Program-made: the position numbers and the translations under genes
Assembly: GCA_030445745.1 (NCBI GenBank)
Contig: JASUTE010000001.1
Location: 71,664-135,663, forward strand
Source: Candidatus Cloacimonadota bacterium
Lineage (GTDB): Bacteria; Cloacimonadota; Cloacimonadia; Cloacimonadales; TCS61
DNA: 64,000 nucleotides
Reading direction: 5' to 3'
Notes under the pieces: model-generated
What the model saw: the letters and a program-made list of their open reading frames with translations, nothing else
Databases searched by the model: none
Told to the model about the DNA's origin: nothing
In this document: positions 8,543 through 16,604 of the stretch, in pieces
Layout of the letters: each line of letters opens with the position of its first letter
Position numbering within the stretch: position 1 is the first letter of the stretch

Positions 8543-9138
8543 TTTACCTCCTTTGGTCTTGCGATTCTAAGCTGCTCGATTTGCTCAGAATAGGATTCTT
8601 TATTTCTGCTGAAAAAATTCAGCATTTCAGAAAAATCTTTTTCCAAATACTTTGCAATCAAAGTTTCTGAAAACTGTAATACAATTTCAAGTATTTTTTT
8701 TTCTGTTTGGGAAAAATTTCCCAAAACATGTTCTGTTAAAGAGCTATTTTCGGGAGCTCCTACTCCCAGGCGTAACCTTTTGAAATCTTTGCTACCCAAT
8801 GTGCTAATGATAGATTTTAAACCATTATGTCCACCACTTCCACCGGCTTGACGCAGGCGAATGATACCCAGTGGCAGGTTTATATCATCCATACACACTA
8901 AAATATCATCAAGTTTATATTTAGTCATAGCCGCAAGAACAGCTTGACCACTCAGGTTCATGTAGGTCTTTGGTTTTATGAAAATAGCTTCTTTAAAAAT
9001 GAAATAATTATAATTTTTAGCTCGTCGTTCAGTTAAACTGTATTTTTTTTTTATTTCATCTAGAAGCTGAAACCCAATATTATGGCGATTATTCCGATAT
9101 TTGCGACCAGGATTGCCCAGACCTACTATCAGTTTCAT
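8539..9138 (-). CDS. pth: Peptidyl-tRNA hydrolase
   Basis: Recycles peptidyl-tRNAs dropped by ribosomes. The 199-residue enzyme has the active-site sequence GLGNPGRKYRNNRHNIGF (catalytic His20, Asn10), FIKPKTYMNLSGQAV, VCMDDINLPLG (catalytic Asp) and RLRQAGGSGGHNGLKSI. Its start overlaps the stop of the ctc gene by one base, reproducing the widespread ctc-pth pair. Confidence 0.97.
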   Translation of the reverse strand: MKLIVGLGNPGRKYRNNRHNIGFQLLDEIKKKYSLTERRAKNYNYFIFKEAIFIKPKTYMNLSGQAVLAAMTKYKLDDILVCMDDINLPLGIIRLRQAGGSGGHNGLKSIISTLGSKDFKRLRLGVGAPENSSLTEHVLGNFSQTEKKILEIVLQFSETLIAKYLEKDFSEMLNFFSRNKESYSEQIEQLRIARPKEVK

Positions 9139-9818
9139 TATTCTTGAGTTTCTTTTTCTTCTTCACTTTCCCCTTCACTAGTTTCTTCACCTTCAGTAGC
9201 TTCTTCGCCTTCAACTAATTCTTCACCTTCAATTTCTTCTTCCTCTTCGGTTTCTATAATTAGTTCGCTAGGTTCAGCAATAGTGAGAATAGTGGTTTCG
9301 GGTGACAAGTTCACGTCTATCTTATCGGGGTCGAATTCAAGATCGGCTACGTGGATAGAATCACCCATATCATATTTGGTTACATCTATTTGAATAGCAT
9401 CTGGCACATCTTTTGGCAAGCAGGTTATCTGGATATTTCTAACTAGAAATTCCAAAACTCCACCTTTTTTAACTCCTTCAGATTCACCAATAAGCTGTAC
9501 AGGAATATCGATAGTGATGGGTTTACCTTCCTGTAATTCCATGAAATCGATATGGAGTATTTTCCTAGTTAAGGGATGCACTTGTTTTTCTCTGATAACC
9601 GTAGTATAATTATGATTATCTAAGTTTATATCGAAGAAAGCAACCTCTCCAATAGATTTTCTATAGATCTTAAAAAAATCTGCATCATTGATGCTAATTA
9701 GGATGCCATCTCTACCTTGGCCATAGATTATAGCTGGTATCTGACCTTCATTTCGAAGTTGTTTCAAATCAGATTTCTTTTTTGTAGTTCTTTTCTGAGC
9801 TTCTACCTTTAAGTTCAT
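9138..9818 (-). CDS. rplY: 50S ribosomal protein L25/general stress protein Ctc
   Basis: Binds 5S rRNA. The 226-residue protein is the long (TL5/Ctc) form: N-terminal L25 domain (~1-95) with AQKRTTKKKSDLKQLRNEGQ, IPAIIYGQG and HIDFMELQEGKP; C-terminal beta domain (~96-190) with LVRNIQITCLPKDVPDAI; and a glutamate-rich tail of ~35 residues that is low complexity. Lies between prs and pth, as in many Firmicutes. Confidence 0.95.
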   Translation of the reverse strand: MNLKVEAQKRTTKKKSDLKQLRNEGQIPAIIYGQGRDGILISINDADFFKIYRKSIGEVAFFDINLDNHNYTTVIREKQVHPLTRKILHIDFMELQEGKPITIDIPVQLIGESEGVKKGGVLEFLVRNIQITCLPKDVPDAIQIDVTKYDMGDSIHVADLEFDPDKIDVNLSPETTILTIAEPSELIIETEEEEEIEGEELVEGEEATEGEETSEGESEEEKETQE

Positions 9819-9838
9819 TCTTTTCCTCCGTTAGTAAG

Positions 9839-10786
9839 CTATCTAAACAAGATACTGATAGACTCGTTTATGTGAATTTTTTTGATAACAATAGCAAGCA
9901 ATTCGGCGATAGATAATTGCACTATCTTTTTGCATTTTTTCTGTTCTGTTGTTAGCGGAATAGAATCTGTGACAAACAATTTTTCGATAGGAGAGTTGTC
10001 TAAATTTTCTATAGCCTTCCCAGATAGAATGCCATGGGAACAGGCCGCATAAACCTTTTTTGCTCCCTTTTTCTTCAGGGTGTTTGCAATGCGGATTATG
10101 CTACCGCCAGTGTCGATGATGTCATCAAAAAGTAGCGCATTTTTATCTGTAACATCGCCAATAATATTAAGTATTTCCGCTTTATCTTCGTTAGCCACAC
10201 GGCGCTTATCACCAATAGCCAAAGTGCAGTTCAGCCTAGCAGCCAGTTCTCTGGCACGATGTGTGCCTCCAGAATCTGGAGAGACCACAACTGTGTTTTT
10301 TAAATCCAAATTATCTCGGAAATAACGCGCAAAAATAGGTTGCGACGTGAGGTGATCCACAGGAATATTGAAAAAACCCTGTATCTGGTCAGAATGCAGA
10401 TCTAGAGCTATCACTCTATCCGCACCGGCTGTAGTAATAAGATCTGCTACTAATTTTGCCGTAATAGGAACACGCGGCTGATCTTTTTTATCGGACCGCG
10501 CATAGGCAAAATAGGGAATAACGCAATTTACTCGCTCTGCCGACGCCCTTTTTAAGGCATCAACCATTATTAAAAGTTCCATCAAGTTGTCGTTTACTGG
10601 TCTGCAAGTAGGCTGAATTATGTAGCAATCAGCTCCACGTACGTTTTCGTTTATTTTAACGAAAGTATTATCGTTGGAAAACTTGAAAACTTCAGCTTCG
10701 CTAAGTGGTGTTCCTGCAAATTTAGCTACTTCAGCAGACAAGGTTTTATTAGCGTTTCCGGTGAATATTTTTAAGCGGGAATACAT
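9839..10786 (-). CDS. prs: Ribose-phosphate pyrophosphokinase (PRPP synthetase)
   Basis: Makes PRPP from ribose-5-phosphate and ATP for purine, pyrimidine, NAD, His and Trp synthesis. The 315-residue protein has FSNDNTFVKINENVRGAD near the N-terminus, IPYFAYARSDKKDQPR (ATP loop), the DLHSDQIQGFF segment, VVSPDSGGTHRAREL and the PRPP-binding motif LLFDDIIDTGGSI around residue 217-229. The RSDKKDQPR loop is close to the canonical RQDRK form but with substitutions. It is flanked by spoVG (7-base gap) and rplY (20 bases). Confidence 0.96.
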   Translation of the reverse strand: MYSRLKIFTGNANKTLSAEVAKFAGTPLSEAEVFKFSNDNTFVKINENVRGADCYIIQPTCRPVNDNLMELLIMVDALKRASAERVNCVIPYFAYARSDKKDQPRVPITAKLVADLITTAGADRVIALDLHSDQIQGFFNIPVDHLTSQPIFARYFRDNLDLKNTVVVSPDSGGTHRARELAARLNCTLAIGDKRRVANEDKAEILNIIGDVTDKNALLFDDIIDTGGSIIRIANTLKKKGAKKVYAACSHGILSGKAIENLDNSPIEKLFVTDSIPLTTEQKKCKKIVQLSIAELLAIVIKKIHINESISILFR

Positions 10787-10793
10787 TTTCTAT

Positions 10794-11135
10794 TTAAAGT
10801 TCTTCACTTTCTTCCGCATACTCATTAGTTTTTTCTTGGGCTTCTTCCTCGCGAGTTTCTGCGGCAGTTAAAGCTTCAGAAAGGGTTTCCTTGTATTTTG
10901 CTATGATAGTATCTTCTACCAAGCGGCGTGTTTCTGTATTGATTGGATGAGCAATATCACGGTATTCTCCACTAGCTACTTTTCTACTAGGCATAGCTAC
11001 AAATAAACCGTTGTTACCTTCGATAACCTTGATGTTTCTTATGATGAATGCATCATCGATTACCATGTTTACGAAAGCTTTTAGTTGATTTTGATTTCCT
11101 TCTCTGATAAATACTTTTACATCAGTAATGTTCAT
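10794..11135 (-). CDS. spoVG: SpoVG-family RNA/DNA-binding regulator
   Basis: A 113-residue SpoVG-family protein: MNITDVKVFIREGNQNQLKA, VMIDD-like VNMVIDDAFIIRNIKVIEG, LFVAMPSRKV and YRDIAHPINTETRRLVEDTI are all signature segments, followed by an acidic ~20-residue tail. SpoVG proteins bind nucleic acid and act as global regulators outside sporulation as well. The start overlaps the ispE stop by 14 bases. The neighbours ispE upstream and prs-ctc-pth downstream match the Firmicutes order ispE-(purR)-spoVG-(glmU)-prs-ctc-pth, with purR and glmU missing. Confidence 0.95.
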   Translation of the reverse strand: MNITDVKVFIREGNQNQLKAFVNMVIDDAFIIRNIKVIEGNNGLFVAMPSRKVASGEYRDIAHPINTETRRLVEDTIIAKYKETLSEALTAAETREEEAQEKTNEYAEESEEL

Positions 11136-11976
11136 TTTGTACTCCTTTGGTTTTTGTTATGTAATTCCAATAGTTTTGCTTGGAATAGTGTTGCGCTAAT
11201 TTTTCTGCGGTTTTTCTGTCGGGACAAAAAGCTATCATAGTGGCTCCGCTACCAGAAAGAATAGCTTTATTAGCCCCGTTTTCCTCTAAAAAATTCAATT
11301 CTCTGTCGATCACAGCAAATTTCTGGCGTATACCCACTTCTAATTTATTAAAACAGGTTTCTGGGTTAAATGTACTTTTAAAAAAATCCCAATCCCTATT
11401 TTCTCCGTTTAACTCTACCAATTCGTAGGCAGTTTTGCTACTTATGGCAAAGCCAGGATTTATTAGAAGTATATTCTCTATTTCTAAATTGGAAAGTGGA
11501 GTTATCTGTTCTCCGCGATCTTCACCTAAACAAGTTCCACCTTGCAAAAAGAAGTTGATATCACTACCGAATTTAGCTGCAATTTCATGTTGCTGCTTAG
11601 GGGTAAGTTGCAGCTGCCATAGTTCGGATAATGCTTTGATAGTGGTGGCTGCGTTACTGCTGCCTCCGCCTAAACCAGCTGAGATTGGTATATTCTTCTC
11701 TAAGGTTATCTCCACACCTCTTTGCACATTATATTTCTGTTTTATAAAGAACGCTATCTTGTATACCAAATTCTCTTTATTATTTAGAGAATCCAGGTTG
11801 GACAAAATTTTTATACTATCTTTTTCTGTCAAAGTAAAATTTATAAGGTCACAGAGCTCCAATTCTGTGAAAACTGTTCTTATTTCATGAAATCCATTAC
11901 TCTTTTCCCTTAAAACATCGAGGAAAAGATTGATTTTAGCTGGACTTTTTAGGCAAAGCTCCGTCTTTTTTCTCAT
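11122..11976 (-). CDS. ispE: 4-diphosphocytidyl-2-C-methyl-D-erythritol kinase
   Basis: MEP-pathway GHMP kinase. An open frame begins at 12051, but family homology starts at MRKKTELCLKSPAKINLFLD, so I place the start at 11976. The preceding GGTAAGGAAG could serve as ribosome-binding site though it lies very close. Motifs: SPAKINLFLDV at the N-terminus, PISAGLGGGSSNAATT (ATP loop, ~95-110), and AILSGSGATMIAF near the C-terminus. The start lies inside the last 41 bases of the wzc-like gene, in another frame, and the end overlaps spoVG by 14 bases. It indicates isoprenoid supply through the MEP pathway. Confidence 0.92.
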   Translation of the reverse strand: MRKKTELCLKSPAKINLFLDVLREKSNGFHEIRTVFTELELCDLINFTLTEKDSIKILSNLDSLNNKENLVYKIAFFIKQKYNVQRGVEITLEKNIPISAGLGGGSSNAATTIKALSELWQLQLTPKQQHEIAAKFGSDINFFLQGGTCLGEDRGEQITPLSNLEIENILLINPGFAISSKTAYELVELNGENRDWDFFKSTFNPETCFNKLEVGIRQKFAVIDRELNFLEENGANKAILSGSGATMIAFCPDRKTAEKLAQHYSKQNYWNYITKTKGVQNEHY

Positions 11977-14215
11977 CTTCCTTACCATAGTAGTAATAAT
12001 AGTAGTAGTTATATTCATAGCTACTGTAGTACTTTTGAGGATGTATACCATTTATGATAGCACCGGTGAAATCGGAATCTACATTGTCCAATATCTCTTT
12101 TATTCTTTTTATCACTATCTTATCTGCTTGATTTATTCTTACAGCCAAAGCCCTTAAATCTACTTTTTTAGCTAAAATTATTGAATCTGTAACAGCCATA
12201 GTAGGTGGTGTATCCAGCAGAATGTAATCATATTTTTGTTTTAAGATATCCAAAACTTCGTCCATATGGCTGGAAGCAATTAGTTCGGAAGGGTTCGGTG
12301 GTATAAAACCCGATGTAATTATATCTAAGTTATCAATTTTTGTTTTCTTTATAAATGTCTCCAGTGCTTTATCATGATCATAAAGGAAATCGCTGATACC
12401 TTCATTTTTTTCCAAATCGAATATTTTGTGTTGCATCGGACGGCGTAAATCCAGGTCAACCAAAATAACTTTCTTATCCATTTGAGAAAGTGCAACAGCT
12501 AAGTTGGAAATAATCGTAGATTTACCTTCTTTGGGACCTGAACTGGTTACTAGTAAAGAAAGTGGTTGGTCCTTTTTCTTTTTGGCAACAATATTTGTAC
12601 GCAGCATGCGGAATGATTCCGAGATAGATGATTTGGGTGCGTAATTTGTTATAAGTTTGCTTTCAACTTGTTGTTTTATTTGTTTTAATTCTTCTTTTTC
12701 CTTATCTGTTGCGTTTTTTATCTGCTTTTCTAAGTAATCAATATCGGAATCATGCACTCTAATAAAGGGAATTGTTCCTAAAATTGGCAACGAAACATAA
12801 TTTCTTACATCATCGAAGGTTCTTATTTTGCTGTCCAGTGAGTGTAGCAGGAAGGAAGAACCAATTCCGCCACCTAAGCCCAAAACAATTGCAATTAGCA
12901 GGTTCATTTTTTTATTTGGTTTTATTGGAGCTCCAGGAAGTTGGGCTTCTTCCACGATACGTATTTTACCCATTTTAGATTTTTCTGCAATTCTTGCTTC
13001 TTCAAATTTCTCGTTCAGCATAGTATAAGTTTTTTCATTAATTCTATTATTTCTTTCCAGGCGGGCAAGTTCAATTTCGGCATCTGGTAGTAAAGAAAGT
13101 TGTCTATTATATTGTTCTACACTTTTACGTAGATTTTCTACCTTCGATTCAGCAATATTTTTTTCTACTCGAGCCTTCGAAATACTAGAAATTAGGTCTG
13201 CTCGATAAACCAATGGGTCGGCAGTACCAGCTTTTACATTCGTAGTTTTTTGTATTTCTTCGTTAAGCTGTCTTTTAGCGTTATCTATTTGATTTTTTAA
13301 AGCAACCAATTCGGGATGGTCTGGGGAGTAAGATGGTTTGCTAAGTAAGTTCAAATATTTTGACTGGTTTGTAACAATTTCCCGGCGCAATTGTTCCAAA
13401 AGTGGAGTGGTAATTATCGAATTGACGTCACTCAGAAGTTTATCTTGATCAGAAAGTTCGCTAGTAAGAAAATCTAGTCTGTTTTTGGCAACTGCATACT
13501 CGGTTTCTGCTTCTGAAAGCAATAATTCCAATTCGGCAGATTGCTCTATTATCTGGGTGGTTTCCTCCGAGAGCATCGAGATACCTTTGTCTATCTTATA
13601 GGAACGTAAATCTTCTTCGGAATTACGCAGGCGTCTTTCAGTTTCATCTAATCTGTTTTCCAAAAATTCTCGAACATTTTTGAATTCAATTCGAGCGTAT
13701 TCATTATCCTTGTTTTGTAAACCCAAAGCTAAAGCATTTGCTACTAATTTGGCTTCTCCTGGGTGAGTCGATTCGTAACTTATTTTGATTATATCGGTTT
13801 CGCGCTGTGATTCAACTGCTAGTTTTTCTTTTATCGCACCTATCGGGCTAAATTTATCTGGCTCTTCATGATTTGCTGGATTCAAGGGTATTTCTGGATA
13901 GATCTCTGAATTTTGTATAATACTATAAGCGGCTTCTAATACCGGTCTGCTTTTCAGGATCTCGATATAATTGTTTATCGAAGTTGCTTTGTTAGCCATG
14001 GAAGAAAATAGCAGATTTTCTGAGGATTTTTCTTCCAACATTATAGTAGATGATGCTGAATAAATTTTGGGAGAGTGAAAAGTATATATAACAGTAGCAG
14101 CAACTACTAAAACAAATATTGCTATTATAAGCCATTTATAACGGCTAATTATATGTAGATAGTCGGTTAATTTTATCTCTTGCTCTTCAGTTTGTTCATA
14201 AAATTGATCTTGCAT
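11936..14215 (-). CDS. Wzc-like polysaccharide co-polymerase with BY-kinase domain
   Basis: 759 residues, full-length fused form. The N-terminal Wzz domain has a membrane segment WLIIAIFVLVVAATVIYTFH (~30-49); there is a long coiled-coil periplasmic region (~180-420); the second membrane segment is LLIAIVLGLGGGIGSSFLL. The C-terminal cytosolic bacterial tyrosine kinase has Walker A SSGPKEGKSTIISN (~557), Walker A' VILVDLDLRRP and Walker B YDYILLDTPP. The tail is a tyrosine cluster (around ten Tyr within 17 residues), the autophosphorylation tail that controls polymerisation. Directly after the SLBB export gene (9-base gap), so the pair forms an exopolysaccharide or capsule export unit, but no glycosyltransferases are nearby. 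Overlaps ispE by 41 bases. Confidence 0.93.
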   Translation of the reverse strand: MQDQFYEQTEEQEIKLTDYLHIISRYKWLIIAIFVLVVAATVIYTFHSPKIYSASSTIMLEEKSSENLLFSSMANKATSINNYIEILKSRPVLEAAYSIIQNSEIYPEIPLNPANHEEPDKFSPIGAIKEKLAVESQRETDIIKISYESTHPGEAKLVANALALGLQNKDNEYARIEFKNVREFLENRLDETERRLRNSEEDLRSYKIDKGISMLSEETTQIIEQSAELELLLSEAETEYAVAKNRLDFLTSELSDQDKLLSDVNSIITTPLLEQLRREIVTNQSKYLNLLSKPSYSPDHPELVALKNQIDNAKRQLNEEIQKTTNVKAGTADPLVYRADLISSISKARVEKNIAESKVENLRKSVEQYNRQLSLLPDAEIELARLERNNRINEKTYTMLNEKFEEARIAEKSKMGKIRIVEEAQLPGAPIKPNKKMNLLIAIVLGLGGGIGSSFLLHSLDSKIRTFDDVRNYVSLPILGTIPFIRVHDSDIDYLEKQIKNATDKEKEELKQIKQQVESKLITNYAPKSSISESFRMLRTNIVAKKKKDQPLSLLVTSSGPKEGKSTIISNLAVALSQMDKKVILVDLDLRRPMQHKIFDLEKNEGISDFLYDHDKALETFIKKTKIDNLDIITSGFIPPNPSELIASSHMDEVLDILKQKYDYILLDTPPTMAVTDSIILAKKVDLRALAVRINQADKIVIKRIKEILDNVDSDFTGAIINGIHPQKYYSSYEYNYYYYYYYGKEDEKKDGALPKKSS

Positions 14216-14224
14216 AATACCTCG

Positions 14225-14707
14225 CTATAGATTCGAAATGGTTAAGTACATACTAAGAAAAATAGCTATATTAGATAGAAAATCTGCCCATCTGGTAAAG
14301 GCATAAAAAACAGTGCCTGACACTATAATTGTATCACCGGGTTGTAAAGTGGGAATCAGATTATCATTGGCGGTTTCCATATAATCCTTCAAGTCTACCA
14401 AAATTACCTCTTCACCTTCTTCTGTGGAACGAACTATTCTTACCTTGGAAAGTTTGGCATCTTCGGTAGGGCCATTTGCTAGAGATAATAGAGTAAGTAA
14501 ATCAGTATCATCAGGCACAATGTAGAGTCCAGGTTTCCTTACTTGTCCCCAAATATAGGTTTTTATTTTTAGTTGATCAGCTTCTTGCAAGGTTCCGCTA
14601 TATAAGTAGGCTGAACCAGGCGCAAAAGAAGAACTGGGGGCAGTGTCCTGACAAATAGCAACTGTGGCTATGCTTAATAAAAATAATATAATTAAAATTC
14701 TTTTCAT
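14225..14707 (-). CDS. Short SLBB-domain polysaccharide export protein
   Basis: 160 residues with a signal peptide (MKRILIILFLLSIATVAICQ). A SLBB domain follows: IWGQVRKPGLYIVPDDTDLLTLLSLANGP is split over ~52-80, then VRIVRSTEEGEEVILVDLKDY and LQPGDTIIVSG. It ends with a hydrophobic segment after the SLBB domain (WADFLSNIAIFLSMYLTI). It lacks the N-terminal poly-export domain of full Wza, so it may be an accessory subunit or shortened outer-membrane export protein. Followed after 9 bases by the wzc-like gene, which supports a role in polysaccharide export. Confidence 0.8.
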   Translation of the reverse strand: MKRILIILFLLSIATVAICQDTAPSSSFAPGSAYLYSGTLQEADQLKIKTYIWGQVRKPGLYIVPDDTDLLTLLSLANGPTEDAKLSKVRIVRSTEEGEEVILVDLKDYMETANDNLIPTLQPGDTIIVSGTVFYAFTRWADFLSNIAIFLSMYLTISNL

Positions 14708-14762
14708 TTTAACTCCCTTAATTTTACCAAAAATTATCAGAATAGATTTAGGTCAAGCAAAT

Positions 14763-15560
14763 TTATTGCTCGGTTATTCTTATCGTATATACATGCGATT
14801 CCGAACCAGAATGAATGGTATATTGAGTGCCATTAACTTCCTCATCCAAGGTGTTGCCAAAAGCATCTACTCGCCAATAGATTGTATTGTAAGAAGTTAG
14901 CTCAGGGCCTTCATATAAAACTTCATAATTAGCACCTCCAGGGTGGTCTGTAGGTTGAAAAGCCCATAATAAATCGTAGTTGCCATCAAATACAAGTAAT
15001 CTATACTCTATTACCTCAGCATTTTCATTCCATTGGAAATAGAGCTCATCACCTGCAGTGTAATTATAACCATCAAAAGGTGCCAGTAGCTCTGGTTTTT
15101 GTAGTAATTTATAGCAAGTGGTATCGGAGATACTGAAATTACCTGATGTATCGTATACCTTGATGTAATAAAACCATTTTTTGTTGATTGATGGATCGTA
15201 ATTAGCAAATTGGTCGAAATAGTAATTTTGCGTAGAATAGGCTACAGAATCGATCTTAATAGCTTCATTTTCTTGTAAATTAAATCTGTAAATCTGTAAA
15301 TAATCAATATCGTCATCGGTAAAAGTTTCCCACTGAATTTTTATCCAGTCATCTTCCGGGACGGCATCGATACCGTTGTTTTCGTAACCCACATTGTTAC
15401 AATAGTTTATTATATTTTCTCCATGAAGATCGCCGCTATCGCCCAAATGAGGTACCATTACGGGCTGTTGAGGCGGAGTGTTGTCGCTGCCCAAAGTTTC
15501 TTCACCAGCACAGGCAAATAGTAGCAAGGCTAATATTCCCCCCAAAATATAGAATTTCAT
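14763..15560 (-). CDS. Lipoprotein with fibronectin-III-like domains
   Basis: 265 residues beginning MKFYILGGILALLLFACAGEE: a signal peptide with a lipobox (LLFAC), so it is likely lipidated and facing the outer membrane. The rest is beta-rich with FN3-like turns: WIKIQWETFTDDDIDYLQIY, KKWFYYIKVYDTSGNFSISD, LYFQWNENAEVIEYRLLVFD and YNTIYWRVDAFG. No catalytic motif is seen. It lies 9 bases after the PorV-like gene in the same run as the C25 peptidase, which suggests a surface-assembly or accessory role. Confidence 0.72.
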   Translation of the reverse strand: MKFYILGGILALLLFACAGEETLGSDNTPPQQPVMVPHLGDSGDLHGENIINYCNNVGYENNGIDAVPEDDWIKIQWETFTDDDIDYLQIYRFNLQENEAIKIDSVAYSTQNYYFDQFANYDPSINKKWFYYIKVYDTSGNFSISDTTCYKLLQKPELLAPFDGYNYTAGDELYFQWNENAEVIEYRLLVFDGNYDLLWAFQPTDHPGGANYEVLYEGPELTSYNTIYWRVDAFGNTLDEEVNGTQYTIHSGSESHVYTIRITEQ

Positions 15561-15569
15561 ATCTACCCC

Positions 15570-16595
15570 TTAAAAGTTTATTCTTAATCCCACTCTATTT
15601 GTGTTGCCTAAATTATTTGTTAAAAAGGCATAATCTATTTCAAAATCATAAATATTTATACTTAAGCCCGCAGAAAAATTATCGCTTTCATCACTATTTA
15701 CGTTGTAGTAGCCAAATCGAAGAGAGACTAATTTATTATAATTGAATTCAAGTCCGTAATGATGAGTTCTACCATAAGCGTAATCGGTATCTTTACTTAA
15801 AATTATTTCACTTTTCCAGCTGGGAATTGTTTGGAAGTATGCTAAGCCTAATTTGGTATTGAACAGAATCTCATCTTCGTGTTTCGATTCTGTGTCCCAA
15901 CTTATTGTGGTTCCACCCAAATTTTGAACATTAACTGCAAATGCGAAATCACCAAACCAGTCTATGTCTAAAATAGTGGCTAAGTCGGTTTTTCCTAAAT
16001 AGGAAAAATCGTAGCCAATCCCGGTACCGATATTATCCATCATCTCGCGTCTTATATATTTCACATTAGTTCCTAGATACATATCGAAAGGAATTTCGAA
16101 AAATACCCAACCAAGATTTAAATCGTAGTGAATATGCTTGGCAAAACCAAACTGGAACAGGTCGTCTGCACTGGTGAAATTACCATCGGGCACAGCAGGC
16201 AATTGCAACTCTGGATCGGTAGCTCTTTGGTCTACAGTGGTACCCACTAGATAATTTTCTTTGTATATGGGTATATCGTCCACAGTTAAACGTGTCCAAT
16301 TCACACCTAATGTTACTCCATTTGGCAGGGGTTGGCAGTAGCTAAAGTTGTCGTATTTTGCCAAGTTTTCATATAAGAAGGCACGCATCACTTCTATTTG
16401 TGCTTCTCTGATTTGAGCCAGCCCGGCAGCGTTCCAGTAGATGGCTGCACCATCATCGGCAATAGCACTATAAGCGCCAGCAAGGCCTAAAGCACGCACA
16501 CCTGCTCCTATTGCCATAAAATCTCCAGCATATCTTGTGGCTGCTAAACTACAGAATATTATTACCGATAAAATAGTTAATATTGCTTTTTTCAT
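15570..16595 (-). CDS. PorV/PorQ-family outer-membrane protein
   Basis: 341 residues: signal peptide (ILTILSVIIFCSLAATR), then the hallmark N-terminus of PorV/UPF0164 proteins, MAIGAGVRALGLAGAYSAIA followed by DDGAAIYWNAAGLAQI, and a beta-barrel ending in an aromatic C-terminal strand (NRVGLRINF). In Bacteroidetes PorV (LptO) is the shuttle that brings T9SS cargo to the sortase PorU. Here it is 9 bases downstream of a C25 peptidase gene, the same porU-porV order. The next gene is a lipoprotein. The T9SS role is inferred; the family is well supported. Confidence 0.88.
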   Translation of the reverse strand: MKKAILTILSVIIFCSLAATRYAGDFMAIGAGVRALGLAGAYSAIADDGAAIYWNAAGLAQIREAQIEVMRAFLYENLAKYDNFSYCQPLPNGVTLGVNWTRLTVDDIPIYKENYLVGTTVDQRATDPELQLPAVPDGNFTSADDLFQFGFAKHIHYDLNLGWVFFEIPFDMYLGTNVKYIRREMMDNIGTGIGYDFSYLGKTDLATILDIDWFGDFAFAVNVQNLGGTTISWDTESKHEDEILFNTKLGLAYFQTIPSWKSEIILSKDTDYAYGRTHHYGLEFNYNKLVSLRFGYYNVNSDESDNFSAGLSINIYDFEIDYAFLTNNLGNTNRVGLRINF

Positions 16596-16604
16596 AAAAA
16601 TATC

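Noticed and set aside
9150-9250. Repeat-like GAA/TTC tract at the end of rplY
   Set aside because: It is the Glu-rich low-complexity tail of the Ctc protein, common in the family.
11435-11890. Plus-strand 151-codon frame opposite ispE
   Set aside because: Composition is Leu/Ser/Cys-rich with no family motif; it is the complement shadow of a well-supported ispE.
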